64,000 nt of DNA, taken from positions 16,264-80,263 of the forward strand of contig DIWU01000032.1 in the NCBI GenBank assembly GCA_002428525.1. Reading direction: 5' to 3'. The position numbers were made by a program, and so were the translations under genes. A model generated the notes under the pieces. It was not told the origin of the DNA, ran no database searches, and saw only the letters and a list, made by a program, of their open reading frames with translations. The DNA is from a bacterium UBP14_UBA6098. Lineage in GTDB: Bacteria; UBP14; UBA6098. Each line of letters begins with the position of its first letter. The stretch's first letter is position 1. Positions 8,582-17,484 of this stretch are shown piece after piece.

Positions 8582-9592
8582 ATGAAAAAAGCCCTTATAA
8601 CCGGCATTACCGGACAGGACGGCTCCTATCTCGCCGATTTTCTTCTCGAAAAGAGATACAGCGTTTACGGCATGATCCGGCGTAATTCCACGGAAAACCT
8701 CGGGCGCATCGAGCATATTAGAGATAGAATACAGCTTGTTCAAGCGGATCTTCTCGACCAGATGTCGATAATGAAACTTATTCGCGAGATACAGCCCGAC
8801 GAAATATATAATCTTGCGGCTCAGTCCTTCGTCCCGACATCGTGGAGCCAGCCGCTTTACACCGGAGAGGCTACCGCCCTCGGCGTCACGCGCATGCTCG
8901 AGGCTATGCGTTATGAAAAAAGCGACAGCAAATTCTACCAAGCCTCGTCTTCCGAGATGTTCGGCAAGGTGCTCGAAATGCCCCAAAGCGAGAACACACC
9001 GTTCTATCCGCGAAGCCCCTACGGCGTCGCCAAGGTTTACGGCCATTTTATTACTGTGAACTATCGCGAAAGCTACGACCTCTTCGCCGCTTCGGGGATT
9101 CTTTTCAACCACGAATCGCCGCGCCGCGGCAAGGAGTTCGTCACGCGCAAGATCACAAACGCGGCGGCAAGAATCAAGTTCGGCCTGCAGGATATTCTCG
9201 AGCTGGGAAACCTCGACGCCAAGCGCGACTGGGGTTTCGCCGGCGATTATGTCCGAATGATCTGGCTTATGCTCCAGCAGGACAGCCCCGACGATTATGT
9301 CATCGGAACCGGTGTCGCCCATTCGGTGCGCGAATTCGCCACACACGCCTTCGAGACCGCCGGCTTCGATATCGCGTGGGAAGGAACCGGTATCGACGAG
9401 GTCGGGTTCGACCGAAAGACCGGCAAGCCCTTGGTGAGGTTGTCCGAGGAGTTCTTCCGCCCGGCCGATGTCAATCACCTTTTGGCGAACCCCTCCAAGG
9501 CGAAGGCCAAACTCGGATGGGAACCGACGGTGAGCTTCGAGGAACTCGTTCGTAAGATGACCGAGGCCGACATCGAAAGCTATCGGAGGTAG
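8582..9592 (+). CDS. gmd: GDP-mannose 4,6-dehydratase
   Basis: A 336-residue short-chain dehydrogenase/reductase of the extended type. It removes water from GDP-D-mannose to give GDP-4-keto-6-deoxymannose, using bound NADP. The N-terminus has the GxxGxxG loop (TGITGQDGSYLADFLLEK) and RRNS for NADP phosphate. The catalytic tyrosine-lysine pair lies in SPYGVAKVYGHF near residue 150, and NHESPRRGKEFVTRK is diagnostic for GMD. A GGAGGA ribosome-binding site lies just before the ATG. Followed after 3 bases by the reductase gene, it supplies GDP-D-rhamnose, or possibly GDP-fucose, for the glycan. Confidence 0.95.
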   Translation: MKKALITGITGQDGSYLADFLLEKRYSVYGMIRRNSTENLGRIEHIRDRIQLVQADLLDQMSIMKLIREIQPDEIYNLAAQSFVPTSWSQPLYTGEATALGVTRMLEAMRYEKSDSKFYQASSSEMFGKVLEMPQSENTPFYPRSPYGVAKVYGHFITVNYRESYDLFAASGILFNHESPRRGKEFVTRKITNAAARIKFGLQDILELGNLDAKRDWGFAGDYVRMIWLMLQQDSPDDYVIGTGVAHSVREFATHAFETAGFDIAWEGTGIDEVGFDRKTGKPLVRLSEEFFRPADVNHLLANPSKAKAKLGWEPTVSFEELVRKMTEADIESYRR

Positions 9593-9595
9593 GGT

Positions 9596-10543
9596 TTGCG
9601 TGTTTTTATAACAGGCATCGAGGGATTCGTCGGCCGACACCTTGTCATGGAGTTGGTCAAAGCCGGCCACGAGGTTTCGGGTTTATACTTCGACAAGATG
9701 GATCTCGATGAAATCGAAGCTTTGGCTGAGAGGCTTTATCGCGGCGATCTTCGCGATAGTGTTTCGTTGAACCAAATCCTCGATTCCGCCCGACCCGATG
9801 CGATCGTCCACCTCGCGGCGATCAGCTTCGTCCCGGCCGCGTCGAGCGATCCGCGAACCGCTTGGGATATCAACCTTGGCGGGACTTTAAACATACTGGA
9901 GTGGATCAGGGTGGCAAAGCCCGATACACACCTGCTTTTCGTCTCAACCTCCGAGGTTTACGGCCGTTCGGATGGCGGCGACTTGCCCTTCACCGAGGAA
10001 ACCCCGCTCAGGCCGGCGAATATGTATTCCGCAACCAAGGCCTCCGCGGATATGGCCGCGGATCAGTATCGAAGCCTCTTCAGTTTGCGAATCGCAACCC
10101 TGCGCCCGGCCAATCATATCGGCCCCGGCCAGTCGGAGAATTTCGTTGTATCGAGTTTTGCCAGACAGGTCGCGGAGGCCGCCTTGGGACTCGGCGATGG
10201 AGTTATTCGCGTCGGCAACCTCTCCGCGATGCGCGATTTTCTCGATGTCCGCGATGTCGTTCGGGCATATAGGCTCGTTCTCGAACAGCAAATCACCGGC
10301 ATCTTCAACCTCGGCTCCGGCAAAGCGGAGCGAATCTCAGATATTTTGGATAGCTTGGTCGAGATCGCCGGTGCGAGGATCTCGGTCGTGGTCGATAAAG
10401 AAAGGCTTCGTCCCGTCGATGTCCCGATTATCTTCATCAGCCGTGAAAAACTTTCGGCCGAATCGGGCTGGACTCCCGAGATTCCGCTGATAAAAACCCT
10501 CGAGGATACTCTCAAATGCTGGAAAGACAAGCTCCGCAAATAA
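9596..10543 (+). CDS. rmd: GDP-6-deoxy-D-mannose reductase-like NAD-dependent epimerase
   Basis: A 315-residue extended SDR protein starting at TTG 9596, with the ribosome-binding site CGGAGG overlapping the end of gmd. It has the NAD loop TGIEGFVGRHLVMEL at the N-terminus and a YSATKASADM catalytic Tyr-x3-Lys near residue 143. FLDVRDVVRAY near 210 is shared by Rmd and dTDP-glucose dehydratase-like enzymes. Position directly after gmd makes reduction of GDP-4-keto-6-deoxymannose to GDP-D-rhamnose the likeliest reaction. A C-4 epimerase of another nucleotide sugar is the alternative. It overlaps the next glycosyltransferase by 28 bases. Confidence 0.75.
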   Translation: MRVFITGIEGFVGRHLVMELVKAGHEVSGLYFDKMDLDEIEALAERLYRGDLRDSVSLNQILDSARPDAIVHLAAISFVPAASSDPRTAWDINLGGTLNILEWIRVAKPDTHLLFVSTSEVYGRSDGGDLPFTEETPLRPANMYSATKASADMAADQYRSLFSLRIATLRPANHIGPGQSENFVVSSFARQVAEAALGLGDGVIRVGNLSAMRDFLDVRDVVRAYRLVLEQQITGIFNLGSGKAERISDILDSLVEIAGARISVVVDKERLRPVDVPIIFISREKLSAESGWTPEIPLIKTLEDTLKCWKDKLRK

Positions 10544-11706
10544 TTACCGCTCGCGGAACAAAACCGAGAGTCGCGATAGTTCACGATTTTCTCAACCAAT
10601 CCGGCGGAGCCGAGGAGGTGCTCCGCGAGATTAAGGGCCTTTTCCCCGAAGCGCCGATTTTCACCCTCGCTTACGACAAGAAGCGCGTCCCGTCGGACTT
10701 CAACGAATGGAAGATCGAACCTTTGGGCTGGTCGAAGCGGCTTCCTAAAATGCACAAATGGTATAAGTATTACATGCCGCTTTACCCCACGATGATCGAG
10801 CAGATGAACCTTCAGGACTTCGACCTCGTGATCTCGAGTAGCTATCTCGTCGCCCATGGCGTTCTGACGCGAAGCGAGACGGCTCATCTGTCCTATTGCT
10901 ACACTCCAATGCGTCAGGCATGGGAGCTGTATTTCGACTACAAACATGATTACACGAAAACCGGCTTCAAACCGAAACGCGACCTATTCAAATTCTTCTA
11001 TCCGATTGTCTTCAACTATGTTCGAATGTGGGACCGCCTCGCCTCCGAAAGGGTTGATTTTTATTCATGCATCTCGGAAACGACAAGGCGAAGGATCGAT
11101 AAATTCTACTCGAGAACCGCGGATATTATCTATCCGCCTGTTCACACAGGCAAGTTCAAAGTCAGGCCGAAGAATGAAATTGGCGAATTTTACCTTTGTC
11201 TTTCGCGTCTCGTGCCTTATAAGCGGATCGATATTGCGGTCGAGGCCTTCAGGAAACTCGATCTTCCGCTGATAATCGCGGGTGATGGCGTTCAAATCAA
11301 CTATTTGAAGAAGATTGCCGGCCCGAAAACCAAGTTCTTGGGATGGATCGACGAGGCAGAGAAAATCGAGCTTTTAGAAAGTTGCAGGGCCTTAGTTTTC
11401 CCCGGTGTCGAGGATTTCGGGATCGTTCCGGTCGAGGCTCAGGCCGCCGGTCGGCCGGTAATCGCGCTCGGCGAGGGCGGCGCGACCGAAACTGTTATTC
11501 CCGAACAGACCGGTGTTTTCTTCGAACACCAGTCGGCCGAGTCTTTGCTCGATGCTGTCGAGAGGTTTCAAAGGCTCGACTTCGATCCGGCGATCATCGC
11601 AAACTCGGCTAAGCGTTTCGATACCGCGGTATTCCGCGAAAATTTCAAGCTGTGGGTGGAAAAGAGATTCTCGGAATTCTCAAGAAAAATTCAGGAGGGG
11701 AAATGA
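10516..11706 (+). CDS. Glycosyltransferase family 4 (mannosyl/rhamnosyl transferase-like)
   Basis: A 396-residue GT-B enzyme resembling the WbaZ-type branch of GT4. The N-terminal part has IVHDFLNQSGGAEEVL near residue 22, a loop common in O-antigen mannosyltransferases, followed by SSSYLVAHGV. The donor domain shows LSRLVPYKRIDIAVEAF near 233 and FPGVEDFGIVPVEAQAAGRPV near 295. Being next to gmd and rmd, it may use GDP-mannose or GDP-rhamnose; this is inference. The ATG at 10516 lies inside rmd and has no strong ribosome-binding site, so coupling to rmd translation is likely. Its stop overlaps the next start as ATGA. Confidence 0.85.
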   Translation: MLERQAPQIITARGTKPRVAIVHDFLNQSGGAEEVLREIKGLFPEAPIFTLAYDKKRVPSDFNEWKIEPLGWSKRLPKMHKWYKYYMPLYPTMIEQMNLQDFDLVISSSYLVAHGVLTRSETAHLSYCYTPMRQAWELYFDYKHDYTKTGFKPKRDLFKFFYPIVFNYVRMWDRLASERVDFYSCISETTRRRIDKFYSRTADIIYPPVHTGKFKVRPKNEIGEFYLCLSRLVPYKRIDIAVEAFRKLDLPLIIAGDGVQINYLKKIAGPKTKFLGWIDEAEKIELLESCRALVFPGVEDFGIVPVEAQAAGRPVIALGEGGATETVIPEQTGVFFEHQSAESLLDAVERFQRLDFDPAIIANSAKRFDTAVFRENFKLWVEKRFSEFSRKIQEGK

Positions 11707-14483
11707 AACAAACAGCCATCTTTTTATGCGCAATTTGTATTCTTTTTGCGGAGACATCGCCCGCATCTTTTTCGGGCTTCGAGCCGGAGGCCTCGCCCTT
11801 CGATTCGACGATAACCCCGACATTCTTTTCACTTGTCGCGCTCTCCGATTGGATTCCGGACGGCGGTGCGCAGGTAGTTATTCTGTTTCCGAAAACACCT
11901 ATCGGTTACGGCATCGATCCGGGCTGGTCGGGGTCGGCGCGACCGAACATTTTCTGCGAGAGCACTGTCGATATGCCGTTCTTGCAGGATCCGATGACCG
12001 GCCTTCCGATCGAAACTATCGCGAGTTCGGCCTCGATGGGCCTCGCATTGCTTCGGGCCTCTGGAAGCGGCTATTTCAGTATTTCGGCTAAGGACAATCT
12101 CGGCCTTATAAAACCATCGATGCCGCTTCTATTCGAGGTGATCCCATCCGGCACCTCCGCGATCGAATGGCAAATACACGGGCCGAGCCGGATGAATTAC
12201 CCCGGCGATTTCTCGATTCATTGGGCCGTCGCGGCGGATTTCGAGGGCAGACCGGTTCCCTCGGCCTTTCCGGGCCTTGTCAGCAGTGTAGTCCGCGTCA
12301 GGATCGCCGGTGAAAGCAGGCCGGACTCGAGCGCCCGCGTCGCTAACGCCTTCGACAGAACACCTGTTTTCGAGGCAAGCCTCACAGGCTTCTACGGCAT
12401 CTTCCCGTTTATCATCACAAACGACCAGCCGGAGACAGTCACTGTGGTGGCGGAGGACCTCGCCGGAACATTAGCCGGTAGCGATACCTTCGAGGTAGTC
12501 TTCTTGCCGGGGGACGATCCCGCCAACCTGCTGATCTTCCCCGCCAACGGCATCCGAGTAGCCCGGAATACTAACGCCGGCCTCGTTGCGATGGCCTTTT
12601 CGAACGGCTTTCCCGATCCGGTGAACTACTCGACGCGCGTCCGGATCAGCTCTGTCGATCTTTCGGGCGCTCCGAGCGTCTCGATCACGCCCTCGGGATG
12701 GCAAACCCTGATCGGCGGGGTCGCAGGCTTCACATTCAGGGACACCGAGGCCGACACAAACTGGGTCTTTTTCCGCGCTGATATCGATTCCACGCCGCTC
12801 CTATTCGCCCCGATCAAAACACCGATTCAGGTCGTTCCCGAAGAAACAGCGATCAAGCTCGATATCGAATGCCCGAGCGTTGGCTTTCCCTTGGACTCGA
12901 TCCCGCTAATAGTCTCGGCCCTGAACTCGCGCGGCGAGATTGACAACGATTGCGCGGGCTGGTTTATCCTCGACCTCCAATGCGAAGGGCCCGGAGCAAT
13001 TTCGATAATCGATTCGCTCAGCGGTGAGGTTTTTTCGCCCTCGGAACTCGCCTCGCGAGGGATCCAGCTCAATGCAGGTCGGCGGGTTTTCACTATTTAC
13101 GAAGACTCGGGGGCAACCATCGAGATTCAGCTCTCAGCCTCGGATGCCGAAATCGTCGGGCTTTTCGACAACGGCATGCTTCTTCCCGGCGCTACTGAAA
13201 ACCTCTCCATCGGGATGCCGGACACCGGCGCTGTGGCCTACTCCTTCGTCACACCTTCAGAGGAGTATTTCCGCACGGGCGAGGAATTGATCATCACCGT
13301 CACCGCGCGAACCGGCATGACCTCGCTAATCGACCGTAGCTATTACGGAAGCGCGTCGATATCGGTCACCGGCGGCGCCTTCACCGTTCCCTCAGACGGC
13401 ATCATCGATTTTCACGGCGGAATCGCGACCTTCGCGCTGATCGACACAGTCTCCGAGGCGGTCGATATCGAGGTTAGCGGCCCGCTTTTCCCCGACACGC
13501 TAAGGGTTCGCTTCGTCCGCACCGGGGTTATGGCCTATTCGCAGGATTACAACTGGATTCCCCTCGGTGCGCAGAGAAATATGCGCATGGCGATTTTCAA
13601 CGAGACCTTCATCGCCACCGAATTCTGCGGCCCCGCCACGATCTCGGCCATCGAGCCGGATGGCGATGCGAGCGCGGTATTTCCAACCACCGTCGATTTC
13701 GTCTCGGGGATCGGGTTTTTCCCGCTTTCGAACTCCGATGCCGAGATAGTGACAGTCTTTGTCGATGGCGGCCCCGATGTCGGTTCCACGAGTTTTATCC
13801 TCGAAAGCCGTGCGCGGGTGAATTTCTCTTTGCCCCCGGTCACTCAGGTCGCCGCGGCCTTAGATACAATCCTCTTCGAGCTGACCGATTTTTACGGCGC
13901 GCATTACTCCGCCGATTGCACAATCACAATCGATATCTCGGAGCAATTCGAAAACACCTCCGTTTCTTACGAAAACACGCTTGTCTTCGAGGATGGCAGT
14001 GCGGTTTTCACTCTCGAAAACTCCGAACCCGAATCGATATGGCTTCATGTTAGAATCCCCGAAGGACAGCTTCTCTATATGGATTCCGAGGAAATAGCCG
14101 ATTGGGAATACTATATCGGCGCCCTCGATTATGTCGTCTGCGATATCGAGGAGACCGATCTTCCGCGAACGATCTCGCTCAGCGCTCATCCGAACCCATT
14201 CAACTCCGCGGTCAAGATCGTTCTCGATTCACCAAGCGGCCTCGATGCCTCGAGCTTGGAGATGGAAATCTTCGATATCGCGGGGCGGATCGTCGCCCGC
14301 ACGGGCACCGAAGACCCGGTTGGCAACCCCTCAAACGAATTAAGCCGGAATACAAAGAGCGCTTCGACGGCTCATGAGTTCATATGGCACCCCGGAGAGT
14401 CCCACGGTTCGGGCGTTTATTTCGTTCGAGTATCCTTACCGACTGGCGTTCCGATGACTATTAAGGCGGTTTATTTGAAATGA
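11703..14483 (+). CDS. Large secreted protein with type IX-like C-terminal sorting tail
   Basis: A 926-residue exported protein. I place the start at ATG 11703, which follows CAGGAGGGGA and overlaps the previous stop; it gives a clean signal peptide (MKQTAIFLCAICILFAE). The middle is rich in beta-strand-like repeats with no enzyme motif I recognise, resembling stacked Ig-like or cadherin-like modules. The last 95 residues form a sorting-tail domain: SAHPNPFNSAVKI, EIFDIAGRIVA, SGVYFVRV and the final VYLK. Proteins with such tails are usually exported by the type IX system and anchored to the surface. It sits at the end of the glycan locus, and the role is unknown, perhaps a surface adhesin or wall layer. 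Confidence 0.8.
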   Translation: MKQTAIFLCAICILFAETSPASFSGFEPEASPFDSTITPTFFSLVALSDWIPDGGAQVVILFPKTPIGYGIDPGWSGSARPNIFCESTVDMPFLQDPMTGLPIETIASSASMGLALLRASGSGYFSISAKDNLGLIKPSMPLLFEVIPSGTSAIEWQIHGPSRMNYPGDFSIHWAVAADFEGRPVPSAFPGLVSSVVRVRIAGESRPDSSARVANAFDRTPVFEASLTGFYGIFPFIITNDQPETVTVVAEDLAGTLAGSDTFEVVFLPGDDPANLLIFPANGIRVARNTNAGLVAMAFSNGFPDPVNYSTRVRISSVDLSGAPSVSITPSGWQTLIGGVAGFTFRDTEADTNWVFFRADIDSTPLLFAPIKTPIQVVPEETAIKLDIECPSVGFPLDSIPLIVSALNSRGEIDNDCAGWFILDLQCEGPGAISIIDSLSGEVFSPSELASRGIQLNAGRRVFTIYEDSGATIEIQLSASDAEIVGLFDNGMLLPGATENLSIGMPDTGAVAYSFVTPSEEYFRTGEELIITVTARTGMTSLIDRSYYGSASISVTGGAFTVPSDGIIDFHGGIATFALIDTVSEAVDIEVSGPLFPDTLRVRFVRTGVMAYSQDYNWIPLGAQRNMRMAIFNETFIATEFCGPATISAIEPDGDASAVFPTTVDFVSGIGFFPLSNSDAEIVTVFVDGGPDVGSTSFILESRARVNFSLPPVTQVAAALDTILFELTDFYGAHYSADCTITIDISEQFENTSVSYENTLVFEDGSAVFTLENSEPESIWLHVRIPEGQLLYMDSEEIADWEYYIGALDYVVCDIEETDLPRTISLSAHPNPFNSAVKIVLDSPSGLDASSLEMEIFDIAGRIVARTGTEDPVGNPSNELSRNTKSASTAHEFIWHPGESHGSGVYFVRVSLPTGVPMTIKAVYLK

Positions 14484-15448
14484 CGCTCGCGAGAGTTGGA
14501 ATTAGTCTCGGCGACCCGGGCGGAATCGGCCCGGAGGTTCTATGCAAGGCTTTGCCGCAGTTTGCCGAATCGAATGCGACCTTTAAAATATTCTGCGACC
14601 GGTTTTTCTTCGAGCGCTTGGCTAATCGTTGCTTATGGATTCGGCCCTTCCTCGATTTCGCCGAGATCTCCGGAAAGATTGAATTCTCCGAGGATTGCAC
14701 CTTCGAATGGAACGGCTTGTTCGGTCGAGAAGATCCCCTTAACGGCCTCTTTGCCTTCAGGTCTCTTGAAGCCGCCGTCGATTCCGCACTTAGCGGCGAA
14801 ATCACCGCCCTCGTGACGGCCCCGCTCTCGAAGAATGCCGTCGAGATGGCCACTCGAAGCGGCTTCCGCGGTCATACCGAATACCTTCGCGACCGCACGG
14901 GGGTCGAAGATATCGTTATGATGCTGATCGCCGGAGATTTCAGGGTAGTCCCCGTGACAAGGCACATCCCGATATCGGAGGTTCCGTCGAATCTTAACGA
15001 GCGCTTGATCCGCAGGTCGGTCGAAATAGTTGCGCTGGCGATGTCGAGATACGAGCACCTCGAGCGCCCATCGATAGGGGTTCTCGCGCTCAACCCGCAC
15101 GCCGGCGACAACGGCCTTTTCGGCACCGAGGAGGCAATGATCGCACGTGCGGTGAAATCCTTCGAGGGTGCTAACTTCGAGGTCGTCGGGCCGCTTGTCC
15201 CGGATATCGCTTTCATTCCGCGGTTTCGGACTAAATACGACGCAATCGTCGGGATGTTCCACGACCAAGTGCTGATACCATTAAAAATGGCCGGCTTTGA
15301 CCACGGAGTCAATGCCACATTGGGTTTGCCCTTCATCCGAACAAGCCCGGATCACGGCACCGGCTTCGATATCGCCGGCGAGAATATTGCCGATCCCTCC
15401 AGCATGATCGAGGCGATCTCCCTCGCGATCCGCTGGGCGGATAAATAA
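14480..15448 (+). CDS. pdxA: 4-hydroxythreonine-4-phosphate dehydrogenase
   Basis: A 322-residue enzyme of vitamin B6 synthesis (DXP-dependent route). It oxidises 4-phosphohydroxy-L-threonine with NAD and the product decarboxylates. Family marks: GISLGDPGGIGPEV at the N-terminus, TAPLSKNAVEMA near 115, GHTEYLRD, ALNPHAGDNGLFG near residue 205, and MFHDQVLIPLKM near 260 with a metal-binding His, followed by RTSPDHGTGFDIAG. Length is typical. Its start overlaps the stop of the secreted protein by 4 bases, so it is probably co-transcribed although functionally unrelated. A promoter for the next gene follows. Confidence 0.95.
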   Translation: MTLARVGISLGDPGGIGPEVLCKALPQFAESNATFKIFCDRFFFERLANRCLWIRPFLDFAEISGKIEFSEDCTFEWNGLFGREDPLNGLFAFRSLEAAVDSALSGEITALVTAPLSKNAVEMATRSGFRGHTEYLRDRTGVEDIVMMLIAGDFRVVPVTRHIPISEVPSNLNERLIRRSVEIVALAMSRYEHLERPSIGVLALNPHAGDNGLFGTEEAMIARAVKSFEGANFEVVGPLVPDIAFIPRFRTKYDAIVGMFHDQVLIPLKMAGFDHGVNATLGLPFIRTSPDHGTGFDIAGENIADPSSMIEAISLAIRWADK

Positions 15449-15457
15449 GATAATATG

Positions 15458-15485
15458 TTTACTTCGATATATAATTTATTATAAT
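15458..15485 (+). promoter_or_regulatory. Sigma-70-type promoter before the propeller protein
   Basis: TTTACT at 15458-15463 and TATAAT at 15480-15485 are 16 bases apart in an AT-rich gap after pdxA. The start codon of the next gene is 29 bases beyond the -10 element. This is a pattern match only. Confidence 0.5.
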
Positions 15486-15513
15486 TTATAATAACGATAC
15501 GAGGTGGCTTTTC

Positions 15514-17376
15514 ATGATGAAAAAAATAATCTTACTGCTTGTAATACCCATCTTTAGCCTATTTGCGTGGGAGGAGATCGGCCCGATAGGCTTCTCCGCC
15601 AATCGTGTTCTCCCCGACCCAACTCGGCCGGACTCGATCTATGCAATAATCGGCGGAGGCGCTTCGGAAAGGCGTCTCGAACTCGTGCGAACACCGGACC
15701 GAGGCGCTAGCTGGGATTCCCTCGGCGAGTACGAAAGCGCCGTCCTTCATCCGGCGACCGCAGAGACCGTTTTCGCCTCTCTCGGCATCGGCTCTTTCTC
15801 CGACGGAGTTTGGCGAAGCAACGATTTCGGGCGAACCTTCGAGTTCCCGCCGCCGGACTGGCTTTATCTCGCAAAAGGTGCGATTTATGATCCCCGAGAC
15901 CCCTCGAGGCTCTTCGCTTGGGGCTCTACGATCGACCGATCGACCGACGGCGGGAGTAGCTGGGAGGTTGTCTATTCGACAATCGGCACACCGGACATGT
16001 ATTTCACCGGTGTTGCAGTTGACCCGGTTTATAACCACCGCGTCTATGCTTGGGACGGCATGGGCCGCCTCTTTCACTCGCTCGACTACGGCTCCTCATG
16101 GCGCCTTCTTTTCACCTTCACCGAGCATATGTCGCCCAACGAGATAGCGGTTTCCCCTCGGGATTCTTGCATCCTTTACGCCGCTTGTTGGTGCGGCTTC
16201 GCCTTCAGCCGAAACTGCGGTTTTGATTGGGAATATGTTGACCTCGATCCGCAACCCTCGAATTGTATCTTCGTTCAGGGCGGAGCAACAGAGCATATAT
16301 ATATCGGCGGGGCTTACGGCGCGTTGGCCTCGGAGGACGAGGGCATGTCATGGGCGCCGCTCGGCGACGATATACCCTGCGCGGTTTTCGATATTGCCCA
16401 AGGCCCGGAACCATCCGGGGGACAGTATTTATACGTAGGCACCGAGCGCTTTGGCGCAATGCGTATGCCGATCGGGCCTTCCTCAGAGGGGCCTATCGTC
16501 GGGCCATACAGCCCGCTAAACGGCGCATGGGTCTCTCTCGATAGTTTCGCTATCTTCGTAGGTTTGCGCGATCCCGATGGCATCGACGAGGCAAGCCTGA
16601 TTTTTTCGGTTAATGACGTAGAATTCGATTGCTCTAATCCTCAGCTTTCCTTGGCAGATTCTGGCATGTTATTTATAAGCGAATATACTGATGGCGAGAC
16701 CCTGCACCTCGCCCTCGAACGGGCAAACGACTGCTTGGGTAATCCCTCGGACATGCTCCCCCTCGAATGGACGATCTATATCGACCGCTCACCCGCGGCA
16801 ATGCTTTATCGCCATCCGGATTCGGCCGATGTCGTGATTGGCTCGGATATTACTGCAAAATTCTATATCCGCGATCTCGGCGCAGGAATCGACACTTCAA
16901 CCTTTTACGCCGTTTTCGGCTCCGATACCGTCAGATTGTCCTCCATGGCGGCCATCTTCGATGCGGACACGTTCATTATACACCTCCCCACCGCTGGAAT
17001 TTCCCCCGCACCCGGCGAGACCGTGTCGGTGGAGGTCGGAATCGCCGACAAAGCAACATTTGCGGGGCCAAACTCGATGCTTCGCAGATGGTTTTTCAGC
17101 GTCAGCCCGACAGGCCTTTCCGAGGCCAGTTTGCCGTCCGGTCTTGAGCTCTCTGTTCATCCCAATCCATTCAACTCCGCTCTAACAGTCGAGACCAATC
17201 TACCCGTAAAGATAGAAATCATCGATATTTCCGGCCGATCCGTCGCAAAACTCGATTACCCCGGCGGTGTTGCACATTGGCAACCGGATGTTTCTATTCG
17301 TTCCGGGCTATATCTTCTCCTCATCAGGACTGAGAGGGGAGAGGTTTTCACGAGAAAGATATTCTTATTGAAGTAA
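15514..17376 (+). CDS. Secreted Asp-box beta-propeller protein with sorting tail
   Basis: A 620-residue exported protein with signal peptide MMKKIILLLVIPIFSLFA. About residues 20-330 hold six Asp-box (BNR/sortilin-type) turns of form S/T-x-D-x-G-x-S/T-W, for example STDGGSSW, SLDYGSSW and SEDEGMSW, predicting a beta-propeller. A region of Ig-like strands follows. The end is a sorting tail: SVHPNPFNSALTV, EIIDISGRSVAKL, SGLYLLLIRTERGEV, FLLK. A surface-attached binding protein or glycan-active enzyme is possible, but I see no catalytic sialidase residues. A GAGGTGG ribosome-binding site precedes the start. It is probably transcribed alone. Confidence 0.78.
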   Translation: MMKKIILLLVIPIFSLFAWEEIGPIGFSANRVLPDPTRPDSIYAIIGGGASERRLELVRTPDRGASWDSLGEYESAVLHPATAETVFASLGIGSFSDGVWRSNDFGRTFEFPPPDWLYLAKGAIYDPRDPSRLFAWGSTIDRSTDGGSSWEVVYSTIGTPDMYFTGVAVDPVYNHRVYAWDGMGRLFHSLDYGSSWRLLFTFTEHMSPNEIAVSPRDSCILYAACWCGFAFSRNCGFDWEYVDLDPQPSNCIFVQGGATEHIYIGGAYGALASEDEGMSWAPLGDDIPCAVFDIAQGPEPSGGQYLYVGTERFGAMRMPIGPSSEGPIVGPYSPLNGAWVSLDSFAIFVGLRDPDGIDEASLIFSVNDVEFDCSNPQLSLADSGMLFISEYTDGETLHLALERANDCLGNPSDMLPLEWTIYIDRSPAAMLYRHPDSADVVIGSDITAKFYIRDLGAGIDTSTFYAVFGSDTVRLSSMAAIFDADTFIIHLPTAGISPAPGETVSVEVGIADKATFAGPNSMLRRWFFSVSPTGLSEASLPSGLELSVHPNPFNSALTVETNLPVKIEIIDISGRSVAKLDYPGGVAHWQPDVSIRSGLYLLLIRTERGEVFTRKIFLLK

Positions 17377-17484
17377 ATTATTATTATTGTTATTCATAGT
17401 ATTCATTATGTAATATTACTCTTTAAACATTTAACCGCATCATTAAAGCATTTGTCAATAATTAGTATTATATCATAAAGGAGT

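Noticed and set aside
8567..9670. Minus-strand reading frame opposite gmd
   Set aside because: It is complementary to gmd, which has all GDP-mannose dehydratase motifs; the antisense product resembles nothing.
11703..17376. Prophage or transposon island
   Set aside because: No integrase, transposase, terminal repeats or phage structural genes occur here or elsewhere in the window.
17377..17484. Promoter for the M19 peptidase
   Set aside because: TTGTCA at 17452 has no -10 box at acceptable spacing, so I could not support a site.
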